From assembly GCF_030348505.1 (NCBI RefSeq), contig NZ_JAUCFJ010000002.1, positions 438,001 through 502,000 on the forward strand: a stretch of DNA of 64,000 bases, written 5' to 3'. Both the position numbers and the translations under genes were made by a program. The notes under the pieces are model-generated. The model was not told the origin of the DNA, did no database searches, and was given only the letters and a program-made list of their open reading frames with translations. The stretch is from Lysinibacillus sp. G4S2. GTDB taxonomy: Bacteria > Bacillota > Bacilli > Bacillales_A > Planococcaceae. How positions within the stretch are numbered: the stretch's first letter is position 1; every line of letters begins with the position of its first letter. Below are positions 1 to 8,191 of the stretch, one piece after another.

Positions 1-743
1 ATTTAGCAGTTGGATTTAATAATATTGATATTAATGCTTTGCGTAAGCGCGGAATAATGGCCACAAATACGCCAGGAGTTTTAACAAATACAACTGCTGA
101 TTTTGTCATGGGATTATTGCTTGCGACTGCTCGTAGAATACCAGAAAGCGAACGATATTTACGTGAGGGTAAATGGAAAAGCTGGTATCCAATGCAATTA
201 GTAGGTAAAGATGTTTCAGGAGCTACTATAGGAATTATTGGCATGGGGCGTATTGGCCAGGCTGTTGCAAGACGAGCAAAAGGTTTCGATATGAAAATTT
301 TATATAACAATCGTAGACGTCGCCATGAGGCAGAAGAAATGTATGGATTTCAGTATGTATCGTTAGAGGAACTTTTAAAGCAATCGGATTTTGTTGTTAT
401 TATGACACCTTATAATAATGATACGGTAGGTCTTATAGGAGCAGAGGAACTTGCTATAATGAAGGATGACGCGGTGTTAATCAACGCATCGCGTGGTGGC
501 ATTATCGAGGAGGACGCACTTTATGAAACTTTGAAAAGTGGTAAGCTGTGGGCAGCAGGTCTAGATGTATTTGAACATGAACCCATTGCGCTGGATCATC
601 CATTATTAACGTTGCCAAATGTTATAGCACTTCCACATATCGGTAGTGCATCGCTTCAAACTAGAACTGCTATGCTGATGCTGAATGTCAATGCTCTTAT
701 TGCATATGGGCAGGGCAAGGCTCCGTCGAATCGAATTGATTAA
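1..743 (+). CDS. D-isomer-specific 2-hydroxyacid dehydrogenase, 5' end missing
   Basis: NAD(P)-dependent reductase of the glyoxylate/2-ketogluconate/hydroxypyruvate reductase family, expected in the cytosol. The frame is open from base 3 to the TAA at 741-743, so the N-terminal substrate domain begins outside the window and the TTG at 39 is not the real start. Visible parts are the dinucleotide-binding fold with GMGRIG, the NASRGG motif after beta-E, the segment GLDVFEHEP holding the family's catalytic Glu, and LPHIGSAS holding the catalytic His. Roughly 245 of the usual 320 or so residues are present. The exact 2-keto acid substrate cannot be read from sequence. It converges on the next gene, and both share the terminator at 839-873. 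Confidence 0.9.
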   Translation, partial: LAVGFNNIDINALRKRGIMATNTPGVLTNTTADFVMGLLLATARRIPESERYLREGKWKSWYPMQLVGKDVSGATIGIIGMGRIGQAVARRAKGFDMKILYNNRRRRHEAEEMYGFQYVSLEELLKQSDFVVIMTPYNNDTVGLIGAEELAIMKDDAVLINASRGGIIEEDALYETLKSGKLWAAGLDVFEHEPIALDHPLLTLPNVIALPHIGSASLQTRTAMLMLNVNALIAYGQGKAPSNRID

Positions 744-838
744 TCACACTGAATAACAGATGGAGGTGCCTTTTTGCCACGAAGCGTGAGGGAAACGATT
801 GTCCGTAGTGGAAATCCATTGTTTTATTCATCTATAAG

Positions 839-873
839 AAAAGGAGCACATCGTAACTAGATGAGCTCCTTTT
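839..873. terminator. Bidirectional hairpin terminator
   Basis: Inverted repeat with 14-base arms (839-852 and 860-873) and one mismatch around a 7-base loop. There is an A run on the left and a T run on the right, so it can end transcription from both convergent neighbours. Confidence 0.85.
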
Positions 874-901
874 GTTATGAACAATAGTAGAAATGCGTCT
901 A

Positions 902-1702
902 TTATTTATTAAACATATCAAATAAACCGCCGATACCGCCTTCACCTCTAGATTGACCGCCACCGCCTTGAGAAATTGGTGCTGCAGCGAAGACACGGCT
1001 TGCTAAACGGCTAAATGGTAATGATTGAATCCAAACTTTACCTGGACCTTTTAATGTAGCGAAGAAGATACCTTCACCACCGAACAATGCAGTTTTTACG
1101 CCACCAACCATTTCGATATTGTAATCTACATCGGATGTCATAGCAACTAAGCAACCTGTATCAACACGTAATACTTCACCAGGTTGTAGAGTCTTTTCGT
1201 GAATTGCTCCACCTGCATGTACAAAAGCCATGCCATCTCCTTCAAGCTTTTGCATAATAAAGCCTTCACCACCGAAGAACCCTACACCGATTTTCTTCTG
1301 GAATTCTACACCAACAGAAACTCCTTTTGCGGCAGCTAAAAATGCATCTTTTTGACAAATGATTTTTCCGTTTAATTGACTTAAATCCATTGGAATAATC
1401 TTACCAGGGTATGGAGCAGCAAAATACACATGACGTTTACCTGAACCAACGTTCGTAAATGTTGTCATAAATAAGCTTTCACCTGTAATTAGGCGTTTTC
1501 CAGCTCCAAATAATTTCCCCATAAGACCACTATCTTGGCTTCCATTTGAACCGTCACCAAAGATGGTTTCCATATGGATAGAATCGTCCAACATCATTAA
1601 AGCTCCAGCTTCAGCTACCACTGTTTCCTGTGGATCAAGCTCAACTTGTACGTATTGCATATCATCGCCATATAATTTGTAGTCAATTTCATGATTATTC
1701 AT
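902..1702 (-). CDS. TIGR00266 / AIM24 family protein
   Basis: A 266-residue soluble protein of the AIM24 (TIGR00266) family, which folds as a trimeric beta-barrel-like structure and whose bacterial function is unknown. The body is made of repeated short beta hairpins rich in glycine, for example FFGGEGFIMQKLEG and ALFGGEGIFFATLKG, the two pseudo-repeated GGEG turns typical of the family. The C-terminus is a glycine-rich tail ending GGLFDMFNK. The ATG at 1702 follows an AGGA-type ribosome binding site (AGGAATCC on the minus strand). No signal peptide or membrane segment is seen. It appears to be a single-gene unit. Confidence 0.85.
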   Translation of the reverse strand: MNNHEIDYKLYGDDMQYVQVELDPQETVVAEAGALMMLDDSIHMETIFGDGSNGSQDSGLMGKLFGAGKRLITGESLFMTTFTNVGSGKRHVYFAAPYPGKIIPMDLSQLNGKIICQKDAFLAAAKGVSVGVEFQKKIGVGFFGGEGFIMQKLEGDGMAFVHAGGAIHEKTLQPGEVLRVDTGCLVAMTSDVDYNIEMVGGVKTALFGGEGIFFATLKGPGKVWIQSLPFSRLASRVFAAAPISQGGGGQSRGEGGIGGLFDMFNK

Positions 1703-2202
1703 AATAGGATTCCTCCAAAAAAGTAATTTTGTTATATATACGATTATAATTCACATTAGTTTCAATGTATAATTATTTAATTTAGAAAAAAAGGGAATAA
1801 GCTAGGAAATGTCGAATATAAAAAACTAGAATGTGTATTTTTTATTTAGCTAAAGATTTTTGTGATTGTTTCTCCAATGCTCACAAAAGACTTCCATCAG
1901 TGACCCTACATCCGTGTTTAGCTAAAAGAAAATAAAGTCTCTGGCGATTGTCATCGACGTTGTTAAACCGAAAGCATGCCCTGCAGATTGTCATTTGTTG
2001 AAAATTCGGAATTTTGACATATTTACTCTGGCGGATTTGGAAGGGAGTTCTTTGTGCAAAAGCAAAAACAAATCTGGCACAATTATGCCGAGGTATAATT
2101 GATTCTCTGTATAGATAGAGTAATAGATGATATCTGTCTGCAGGCAATGTGACTGGTAACAACGGGGCAGAGGCATCATAGAAATTTCAGGGGGTGTTTG
2201 TA
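1703..2202. other. Long intergenic region upstream of the lysine-catabolic operon
   Basis: About 500 bases between divergent genes. It contains one copy of a dispersed palindrome (2080-2101) and otherwise no supportable gene. Two overlapping minus-strand reading frames (1881-2179) have no ribosome binding site and no recognisable protein features. The operon's promoter must lie here, but I cannot name a convincing -35/-10 pair. Confidence 0.5.
2080..2101. repeat. Dispersed 22-bp palindrome, copy 1
   Basis: Imperfect palindrome beginning CAATTATGCC and ending TATAATTG, followed by ATTC. It is related to the copies at 22917-22938, 23333-23354 and 47614-47635. Confidence 0.65.
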
Positions 2203-3681
2203 GTGGAAATCAAAAACTATATCGGTGGTGAATGGGTAACACATTCACATTTACAAAGTATAGCAGTGACCAACCCTGCAAATGGAGAGCAGCTAGCTGT
2301 CATACCGCGTTCTACGGCAAGTGAGGTAGATGAAGCGGTAGCGGTTGCCAAACAAGCACAAAGAAACTGGGCATTAGTACCTGCGCCTAAACGTGCTGAC
2401 TATTTATATGCCATCGGTCAAAAAATGAAAGAGAAGAAGGAACATTTGGCGACCGTTTTAACAAAAGAGATGGGAAAGGTTATTGAAGAAGCTAGAGGTG
2501 AGGTACAGGAAGGGATAGACATGGCTTATTATATGGCTGGTGAAGGGCGACGGTTATTTGGGGAGACAACACCTTCTGAGCTAGCTAATAAATTTGCCAT
2601 GAGTGTACGGGCACCGATTGGAGTTGTAGGTTTAATAACTCCGTGGAATTTCCCTGTAGCCATTGCCACTTGGAAGTCGTTCCCTGCAATTGTTGCTGGC
2701 AATACGTTCATTTGGAAGCCGTCTAATGAGACACCAATGATGGCGTATGAAATGGGCAAAATTTTTGAAGAGGTTGGCTTACCAGAAGGAGTAGCAAATA
2801 TTGTCTTTGGTACAGGTCCAACAGTTGGAACAGCTTTAATTGAACATCCAGATGTTAAGGTCATTTCATTTACCGGCTCTACAACAACGGGTAGTAAAGT
2901 GGCGGAGCTAGGTGGTAAACACCTGAAAAAGATTTCATTAGAGATGGGTGGAAAAAATGCAGTCATCGTTATGGATGATGCCGATTTACAGCTAGCTACT
3001 GAAGGGATATTATGGAGTGCATTTGGCACTGCTGGTCAAAGATGTACAGCATGTAGTCGGGTTATTGTGCATAAAGATGTAAGAGAGGAATTAGAAAAAC
3101 GTCTATTAGACGAAATGCAAAAGCTGACAATTGGAGATGGGCTAGATGAAGATGTGAAAATCGGACCTGTGATTAATAAAGCCGCATTGGAAAAAATTAA
3201 TCACTATGTGCAAATCGGCAAACAGGAAGGGGCTACATTATTAGCTGGAGGTAGAATTTTATCTGAGCCTCCTTATGATAAAGGGTTTTATTATGAGCCT
3301 ACACTATTTACCAATGTGAAGCCTGACATGATTATTGCACAGGAAGAAATCTTTGGCCCGGTCGTTTCTCTAATTGAAGTAGCAAGTTTGGATGAAGCAA
3401 TCGAAGTAAACAATGGCGTAAAATTTGGCTTATCAAGTTCAATTTTCTCACAAAATGTTAATACGATTTTCCGCGCGCAACGAGATTTAGACACAGGTAT
3501 TGTTTATGTGAATGCAGGCACAACGGGTGCTGAAATCCATTTACCATTCGGTGGTACAAAGGGTACGGGGAATGGTCACCGTGATTCAGGTGTAGCTGCT
3601 TTGGATGTCTATACAGAATGGAAAAGTATTTATGTAGACTATAGCGGTAAATTACAAAGAGCACAAATCGATACAGAGTAA
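2203..3681 (+). CDS. NAD(P)-dependent aldehyde dehydrogenase, probably 2-aminoadipate 6-semialdehyde dehydrogenase
   Basis: Aldehyde dehydrogenase superfamily enzyme of 492 residues oxidising an aldehyde to a carboxylate in the cytosol. Key motifs are TPWNFP, the nucleotide-binding FTGSTTTG, the general-base region SLEMGGKN and the catalytic Cys in GQRCTACSR, then EEIFGPV and LPFGGTKGTGNG near the C-terminus. I prefer the GTG at 2203, eight bases after AGGGGG (2189-2194), over the GTG at 2194, which overlaps that site. It is the first gene of a three-gene operon; the next gene is lysine 6-dehydrogenase, whose product is 2-aminoadipate semialdehyde (or its cyclic imine). The likely reaction is therefore semialdehyde to L-2-aminoadipate. 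That assignment rests on context, not on substrate-specific residues. Confidence 0.85.
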   Translation: MEIKNYIGGEWVTHSHLQSIAVTNPANGEQLAVIPRSTASEVDEAVAVAKQAQRNWALVPAPKRADYLYAIGQKMKEKKEHLATVLTKEMGKVIEEARGEVQEGIDMAYYMAGEGRRLFGETTPSELANKFAMSVRAPIGVVGLITPWNFPVAIATWKSFPAIVAGNTFIWKPSNETPMMAYEMGKIFEEVGLPEGVANIVFGTGPTVGTALIEHPDVKVISFTGSTTTGSKVAELGGKHLKKISLEMGGKNAVIVMDDADLQLATEGILWSAFGTAGQRCTACSRVIVHKDVREELEKRLLDEMQKLTIGDGLDEDVKIGPVINKAALEKINHYVQIGKQEGATLLAGGRILSEPPYDKGFYYEPTLFTNVKPDMIIAQEEIFGPVVSLIEVASLDEAIEVNNGVKFGLSSSIFSQNVNTIFRAQRDLDTGIVYVNAGTTGAEIHLPFGGTKGTGNGHRDSGVAALDVYTEWKSIYVDYSGKLQRAQIDTE

Positions 3682-3707
3682 CAGATCAATGAAAGGGGAT
3701 GTTCTTG

Positions 3708-4880
3708 ATGAAAGTTGTTGTATTAGGTGCAGGTTTGATGGGGAAAGAGGTAGCTCGTGATTTAATAAAAAATAGCAAAGTAGAGCGTGTATTTTTAGGG
3801 GATATAGACGTAAAAATAGCGCAAGATTTTGTGGACACGTTAAATACTGATAAGGTTGAGGTTGTGGAGGTTCATGCTGAGCGCGATGACTCGCTGATGG
3901 CGGTTATCTCAAAAGGTGATGTAGTCGTTAATGCATTATTTTATTCCTTTAATGAGCGTGTAGCAAGGGCGGCAATTGAGGCTGGTGTTCATTCCGTAGA
4001 TTTAGGTGGTCATATTGGTGGTGTAACGGAAAAAATATTAGATCTCAACGAAGAGGCGAAAGCAAAAGGTGTAACGATTATTCCAGATTTGGGTGTTGCC
4101 CCAGGTATGGTCAATATATTAGCAGGTTATGGTGCTTCGAAATTAGATGAGGTAGAATCTATTAAACTTTTTGTAGGCGGTATTCCTACAGAGCCGAAGC
4201 CACCTCTTCACTATACACGAGTGTTTTCTTTAGATGGTGTCTTTGATCATTATACAGAGCCATCAAAGACGATTCAAAAAGGAAAACTACAAGAAGTTCC
4301 ATCATTATCAGGTGTTGAACCTATTTATTTCGATGGTTTTGGTGTGCTTGAGGCATTTTATACATCTGGCGGTATATCGACATTGTATAAGACATTCCCA
4401 AATGTCCGCACATTAGAATATAAAACAATTCGTTATAAGGGACATGCAGAGAAATTTAAGCTATTAGCAGATTTAGGCTTCCTTGATGCTAGTAATAAGG
4501 TAGAGGTAGAAGAACAGGAAGTTCCTGTGCGTGCAGTAGTTCGTGAGGCACTTAAAAAGAAGCTTGAGCTTGGTACAAAACCAGATGCAGTGCTACTGCG
4601 TGTTATTGTAGCGGGTGAAAAAGCACAACAACAAGTGACTTATGAATACGAAATGGTTGTGCGTAAAGATATGACGATTAATGAAACAGCTATGGCTCGT
4701 GCAACAGCAAATACAATTTCAGTCGTTGCACAAATGATTGGTGAAGATAAAATTACAGAGCGCGGTGTATTTGCGCCTGAATCAGTTGTACCGGGCGATA
4801 CTTATATTGAAGAGATGGCAAAACGTGGTGTTGTCATTAAGGAAACATCTCATAAATCTGCAATGATCGTGAAATGGTAG
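3708..4880 (+). CDS. L-lysine 6-dehydrogenase (saccharopine dehydrogenase-like)
   Basis: Oxidatively deaminates the epsilon-amino group of L-lysine with NAD(P), giving 2-aminoadipate 6-semialdehyde/piperideine-6-carboxylate. The 390-residue protein starts with the Rossmann motif VVVLGAGLMGKE. It carries the stretches DVVVNALFY, HSVDLGGHIG and IPDLGVAPGM, and the later FDGFGVLEAFYTSGG, which I recognise from the Geobacillus stearothermophilus lysine 6-dehydrogenase and its saccharopine-dehydrogenase relatives. The length also fits. The ATG at 3708 sits nine bases after GAAAGGGG; the upstream in-frame ATG at 3699 abuts that site and is unlikely. The gene is 26 bases after the aldehyde dehydrogenase and 10 bases before the acyl-CoA dehydrogenase. 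The alternative, a saccharopine-forming or splitting enzyme, is less likely because of the close match. Confidence 0.85.
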   Translation: MKVVVLGAGLMGKEVARDLIKNSKVERVFLGDIDVKIAQDFVDTLNTDKVEVVEVHAERDDSLMAVISKGDVVVNALFYSFNERVARAAIEAGVHSVDLGGHIGGVTEKILDLNEEAKAKGVTIIPDLGVAPGMVNILAGYGASKLDEVESIKLFVGGIPTEPKPPLHYTRVFSLDGVFDHYTEPSKTIQKGKLQEVPSLSGVEPIYFDGFGVLEAFYTSGGISTLYKTFPNVRTLEYKTIRYKGHAEKFKLLADLGFLDASNKVEVEEQEVPVRAVVREALKKKLELGTKPDAVLLRVIVAGEKAQQQVTYEYEMVVRKDMTINETAMARATANTISVVAQMIGEDKITERGVFAPESVVPGDTYIEEMAKRGVVIKETSHKSAMIVKW

Positions 4881-4890
4881 GTGCGTGGTC

Positions 4891-6084
4891 ATGAATTTCG
4901 AATTTTCCACTGAGCAGGAAATGCTACGGAAAACAGTACGGCAGTTTGTGGAGGATGAAATCATTCCACATATTGCGAAGTGGGATGCTGAAGGTGGCTT
5001 CGATCCGAAGATTTGGTCAAGACTTGCTGAGCTTGGCTTAATGGGTGTCTGTGTACCAGAAAATTACGGTGGCAGTGGCATGGATTACAATGCGCTTGCT
5101 ATCGTCTGTGAAGAACTTGAACGTGGAGATACAGCGTTTCGCACAGCTGTTTCAGTTCATACAGGCTTGAATAGTATGACCTTAATGCAATGGGGGACTG
5201 AGGCCCAAAAACAGCAATACCTTGTTCCACAGGCGAAGGGGATCCGGATTGGAGCGTTTGGTTTAACGGAGCCTGGAGCGGGATCAGATGTAGCCGCAAT
5301 GTCTACCACCGCCGTAAGGGATGGAGATTTTTACGTATTAAATGGGCAGAAAACATGGATTTCTTTATGTGATATAGCTGACCACTTTATCGTCTTTGCC
5401 TACACTAATAAATCGAAGAAACATCATGGTATTAGCGCCTTTATCGTAGAGCGTTCCATGGCGGGCTTTACATCGAAGGCCATTAAAGGAAAATATGGTA
5501 TTCGTGCTGGTAATACTGGTGAGCTCTTTTTTGAAGATCTACGTATACCTGTAGAGAATCGTCTAGGAGAAGAAGGAGAAGGTTTTAAAATTGCAATGTC
5601 TGCGCTAGATAATGGCCGTTTTACAGTAGCAGCTGGTGCTGTAGGTCTCATTCAAGCATGTATCGAGGCGAGCGTGAAATACTGTCATGAACGCGAAACA
5701 TTTGGAAAACCTATTGGTGAGCATCAGCTAGTAGGGCAAATGATTGCCAAAATGGAAGCGGGCTATCAAATGAGTCGCTTGCTTGTATATCGTGTTGGTG
5801 AGTTAAAAAACAAAGGTGTGCGCAATACGCGTGAGACATCATTAGCAAAGTGGCAGGCTTGTGATTTTGCCAATAAGGCTGCGGATGATGCTGTACAAAT
5901 TCACGGGGCATATGGTTACTCGGATGAATACCCAGTCGCACGTTATTTACGTAACTCGAAAGCACCGGTCATCTATGAAGGTACACGTGAAATTCATACA
6001 ATTATGCAGGCTGACTATGTATTAGGAAAACGCCAAGATAAGCCATTAGCAAATATGCTACCAAAATGGCCGTTTGAAGAGTAA
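4891..6084 (+). CDS. Acyl-CoA dehydrogenase, glutaryl-CoA-dehydrogenase-like
   Basis: FAD-dependent acyl-CoA dehydrogenase of 397 residues that introduces a 2,3-double bond into a CoA thioester. Family motifs are AFGLTEPGAGSD (FAD/substrate site), GQKTWISL, a RETFGKPIGEHQ helix, the VQIHGAYGYS segment and the catalytic Glu in YEGTREIHTI. The YEGT-x-x-IH version resembles glutaryl-CoA dehydrogenase more than the medium-chain enzymes, which would fit the late step from glutaryl-CoA to crotonyl-CoA in lysine degradation. That substrate is inferred. The ATG at 4891 has GGTAGGTG seven bases upstream, overlapping the stop region of the preceding gene. Last gene of the operon, followed by a strong terminator. 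Confidence 0.85.
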   Translation: MNFEFSTEQEMLRKTVRQFVEDEIIPHIAKWDAEGGFDPKIWSRLAELGLMGVCVPENYGGSGMDYNALAIVCEELERGDTAFRTAVSVHTGLNSMTLMQWGTEAQKQQYLVPQAKGIRIGAFGLTEPGAGSDVAAMSTTAVRDGDFYVLNGQKTWISLCDIADHFIVFAYTNKSKKHHGISAFIVERSMAGFTSKAIKGKYGIRAGNTGELFFEDLRIPVENRLGEEGEGFKIAMSALDNGRFTVAAGAVGLIQACIEASVKYCHERETFGKPIGEHQLVGQMIAKMEAGYQMSRLLVYRVGELKNKGVRNTRETSLAKWQACDFANKAADDAVQIHGAYGYSDEYPVARYLRNSKAPVIYEGTREIHTIMQADYVLGKRQDKPLANMLPKWPFEE

Positions 6085-6126
6085 CCATTTAAACACATGA
6101 ATACCAAGAAACGAATGTCAAATAAA

Positions 6127-6173
6127 AAACAACTTGGCCCCCTTTCTAAGGAGAGGAGGCTAAGTTGTTTTAT
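6127..6173 (+). terminator. Operon terminator
   Basis: Hairpin with arms reading AAACAACTTGGCC and GGCTAAGTTGTTT (one mismatch) ending in a T-rich tail. It lies about 43 bases after the acyl-CoA dehydrogenase stop codon. Confidence 0.85.
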
Positions 6174-6322
6174 TTTGATTTTAAAATGAAATTTAATTAC
6201 TTATTTTGATTAAAGTTGTTCACAAACATTGATTTTAATATAGATTTCCGCTACAGGCTACTCGCTAACCTGATCTCATTACCTGAACCTCGGTTTTTAC
6301 AGTATTTAATTAGTTTTTTTAT

Positions 6323-6657
6323 CAGGTGTGTTGATTAACCATTTTTATCCACCATGATGTTGATTTCTTTGATAGAAAGAGCTTGTTTTTCGATAAAAGC
6401 CCAAATAGTTTCGATAAAATAAGATTTTGTTTCGATAAAAGCCCAAATAGTTTCGATAAAATAAGATTTTGTTTCGATAAAAGCTCAAATAGTTTCGATA
6501 AAGAGCGATTTAGTTTCGATAAATCTTCAAAGTATTCCTATAAAACGAACGAAAGTAGCTTTAGCGATTCTGTTTTGGGGCTCGATACTAAATAGCAACA
6601 AGAAAAACCCTTTCATCGATCAATAATAAACCTATTTTTTCCTAATCAACACGCCTG
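6323..6657 (+). repeat. 21-bp array (AT-rich type) inside an inverted-repeat frame
   Basis: The array at 6361-6588 is built of 21-base units of the form TTCGATAAAAGCCCAAATAGT alternating with a second 21-base unit that has AAATAAGATTTTG in its second half. The first unit reads GATAGAAAGAGC and the array ends in CGATAAATCTTCAAAGTAT. It is flanked by inverted repeats CAGGTGTGTTGATTA (6323-6337) and its near complement at 6641-6657. A shorter version lies at 12714-12890, and an inverted one at 26938-27055. The open frame through it (repeating F-D-K heptads) has no ribosome binding site; I do not call it a gene. Confidence 0.8.
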
Positions 6658-6671
6658 TTTTTTTATAGTAT

Positions 6672-6737
6672 TTGACAATGAAGATTATTTGATTTAGTAT
6701 AAACTTAAAATATTTTAATTAAAAAATTTTAAGTTTA
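6672..6737 (+). promoter_or_regulatory. MarR-gene promoter with overlapping palindromic operator
   Basis: TTGACA at 6672-6677 and TAGTAT at 6695-6700 with 17-base spacing make a near-consensus sigma-A promoter. Immediately downstream is a perfect inverted repeat, TAAACTTAAAAT (6700-6711) and ATTTTAAGTTTA (6726-6737), overlapping the expected transcription start. This placement suits autorepression by the MarR-type protein encoded just after it. Confidence 0.75.
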
Positions 6738-6757
6738 TTGCAGAAAGGAGAAAAAGT

Positions 6758-7183
6758 GTGTTGAATGAACTCTTTGAAGATTTGTATATGAAACTTGCTG
6801 TGAATTTTTATAAAAATGCATCTCACAACCAAACAGTAGAGATTGAAAATATAAGTGCTGTAGAAATGGCATCCCTTGAAGTTGTATATTTCTTAAAAAA
6901 CCCTACCTATAGCGAGCTTGCAGAGTTTTTTAATATATCACAGCCGAATGCCACGTATAGAATCAATAAATTGATAAAAAAAGGATATCTTACAAAATTC
7001 AATGACGAAAAAGATAAACGTGTATATTACCTTCAAGTAACAGATAAATTTATGGATTATTACTGTCTGAATGATAATTATATTAATAATATGATTACAA
7101 ATTTGAAAAAAAGATGTACCGCAGAGGAAATAGAACAATTTGAAAAAATGTTAAAAATATTAACACAAGAAGCTATGGAGTAA
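6758..7183 (+). CDS. MarR-family transcriptional regulator
   Basis: A 141-residue winged-helix repressor. Residues ~45-95 form the HTH and wing: TYSELAEFFNISQPNATYRINKL is the HTH pair, followed by KDKRVYYLQVT, the charged beta-wing of the family. The GTG at 6758 follows AGAAAGGAG by eight bases. It probably binds the palindrome at 6700-6737 and so regulates itself. No other gene is tightly linked, and a 0.6-kb repeat element separates it from the DedA and efflux genes downstream. MarR proteins often control efflux pumps such as the one at 8890, but that link is only a guess here. Confidence 0.85.
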   Translation: MLNELFEDLYMKLAVNFYKNASHNQTVEIENISAVEMASLEVVYFLKNPTYSELAEFFNISQPNATYRINKLIKKGYLTKFNDEKDKRVYYLQVTDKFMDYYCLNDNYINNMITNLKKRCTAEEIEQFEKMLKILTQEAME

Positions 7184-7375
7184 TTACAGATGGAATTAAA
7201 ATTTGAAAAATAGGATGAGAAATATTTAAACAGTGTGCAGTTCTACATAGTAAAAGTTTATTTCTGCAGCTTGAAATTTTTGTTCGTATAACATTATTCC
7301 TCAGAGATGGAAAGCTTAAAAAGATTGATCTCGGTCACTCCTAATCGTCTCTGAAAACGATATTGTAAAAGAAAA

Positions 7376-7989
7376 GGCTCATCACCAAAATTTGTGGATG
7401 ACATTTTTGATGTATTTGATCTTCGTTACGGCTGGGCGACTCCTTGGGGATTAGCGTCACAGATGAGACCCTGGAGCGAGCAAGTAGAGGAACGAAGGCT
7501 AAGAGCATCACGTCCTGTGATAACGCCTTCGTGACCTACATCGTGTAGGCCTAAGCGGCTCATCGGACGCCCCTTGGAAGCTTTGCTCTGTACGAAAGCG
7601 AAGCGGCAGCATATGTTTTATCTGCGCGAAAGCGAAGCGGCAGCGACATATGTTTTATCTGCGCGAAAGCGAAGCGGCAGCGACATATGTTTTATCTGCG
7701 CGAAAGCGAAGCGGCAGCGACATATGTTTTATCTGCGCGAAAGCGAAGCGGCAGCGACAATTGTTTTATCTGTGCGAAAGCGTAGCGACAGCAACAACAA
7801 ATGTTTTCTGTAGCGAAAGCAAAGCGACAGCTACAAATGTTTTCTGTAGCGAAAGCAAAGCGACAGCTACAAATGTTTTCTGTGCGAAAGCGAAGCGTCA
7901 GCAACAAATGTTTTCTGTGCGAAAGCGAAGCGTCAGCAACAAAGCGCCCAGTCGGAACGGAAATCAACCACACGTTATGGTGAAGAGCC
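7376..7989 (+). mobile_element. Repeat element with terminal inverted repeats and internal tandem repeat (full-length copy)
   Basis: The left end begins GGCTCATCACCA and the right end is the near complement, GGTGAAGAGCC; both ends continue inward with related TGTGG-TGA and CTGGGCG blocks. An arm of about 210 bases contains further self-complementary segments. The centre (7590-7940) has ten tandem units of about 35-40 bases with core GCGAAAGCGAAGCG-CAGC. Reading frames in the tandem repeat lack start signals and are not called. The same ends occur reversed at 28767-29017. No transposase is encoded, so a non-autonomous (MITE-like) element is the likeliest description. Confidence 0.7.
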
Positions 7990-8166
7990 AAAGAAAACCT
8001 AGATGTACAGTTATTTGAAGAAAGCATCTTTCATTCTTTCAGGTACAAATCTTTATTAGTAGGATTGCAAAAGCGTTTAGATATTGAAGTTTCTATTTCA
8101 GATTTCAAGCGTGATGAACGGGAAACACCAAATATGATTGATAAGAAATTGGGAGATCTACGATGA
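7984..8166 (+). pseudogene. 3' fragment of an unidentified gene abutting the repeat element
   Basis: An open frame of about 58 codons runs from the right edge of the repeat element to the TGA at 8164-8166, with normal codon use and a protein-like composition (…[10 protein letters not shown]…[19 protein letters not shown]…). It has no start codon with a ribosome binding site. The most economical reading is that the element inserted into, or deleted, the 5' part of a gene that once preceded dedA. I do not recognise the family. Confidence 0.45.
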
Positions 8167-8191
8167 AAAAACTAACCTTTGGAGAGATGAC

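Noticed and set aside
2075..2093. Possible sigma-54 promoter (TGGCAC then GC) before the lysine operon
   Set aside because: The spacing between the GG and GC pairs is one base short of the -24/-12 consensus, and the sequence is part of the dispersed palindrome.
1881..2179. Two overlapping minus-strand frames of 93 and 62 codons
   Set aside because: No ribosome binding sites, no protein-like pattern, and the region includes dispersed repeat sequence.
6383..6595. FDK-heptad reading frame
   Set aside because: Created by the 21-bp repeat; no start signal, and the same frame appears in other arrays with different copy number.
7574..8027. Several frames on both strands through the GCGAAAGCG tandem repeat
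   Set aside because: They are by-products of a stop-poor repeat; none has a ribosome binding site and they disagree between copies.
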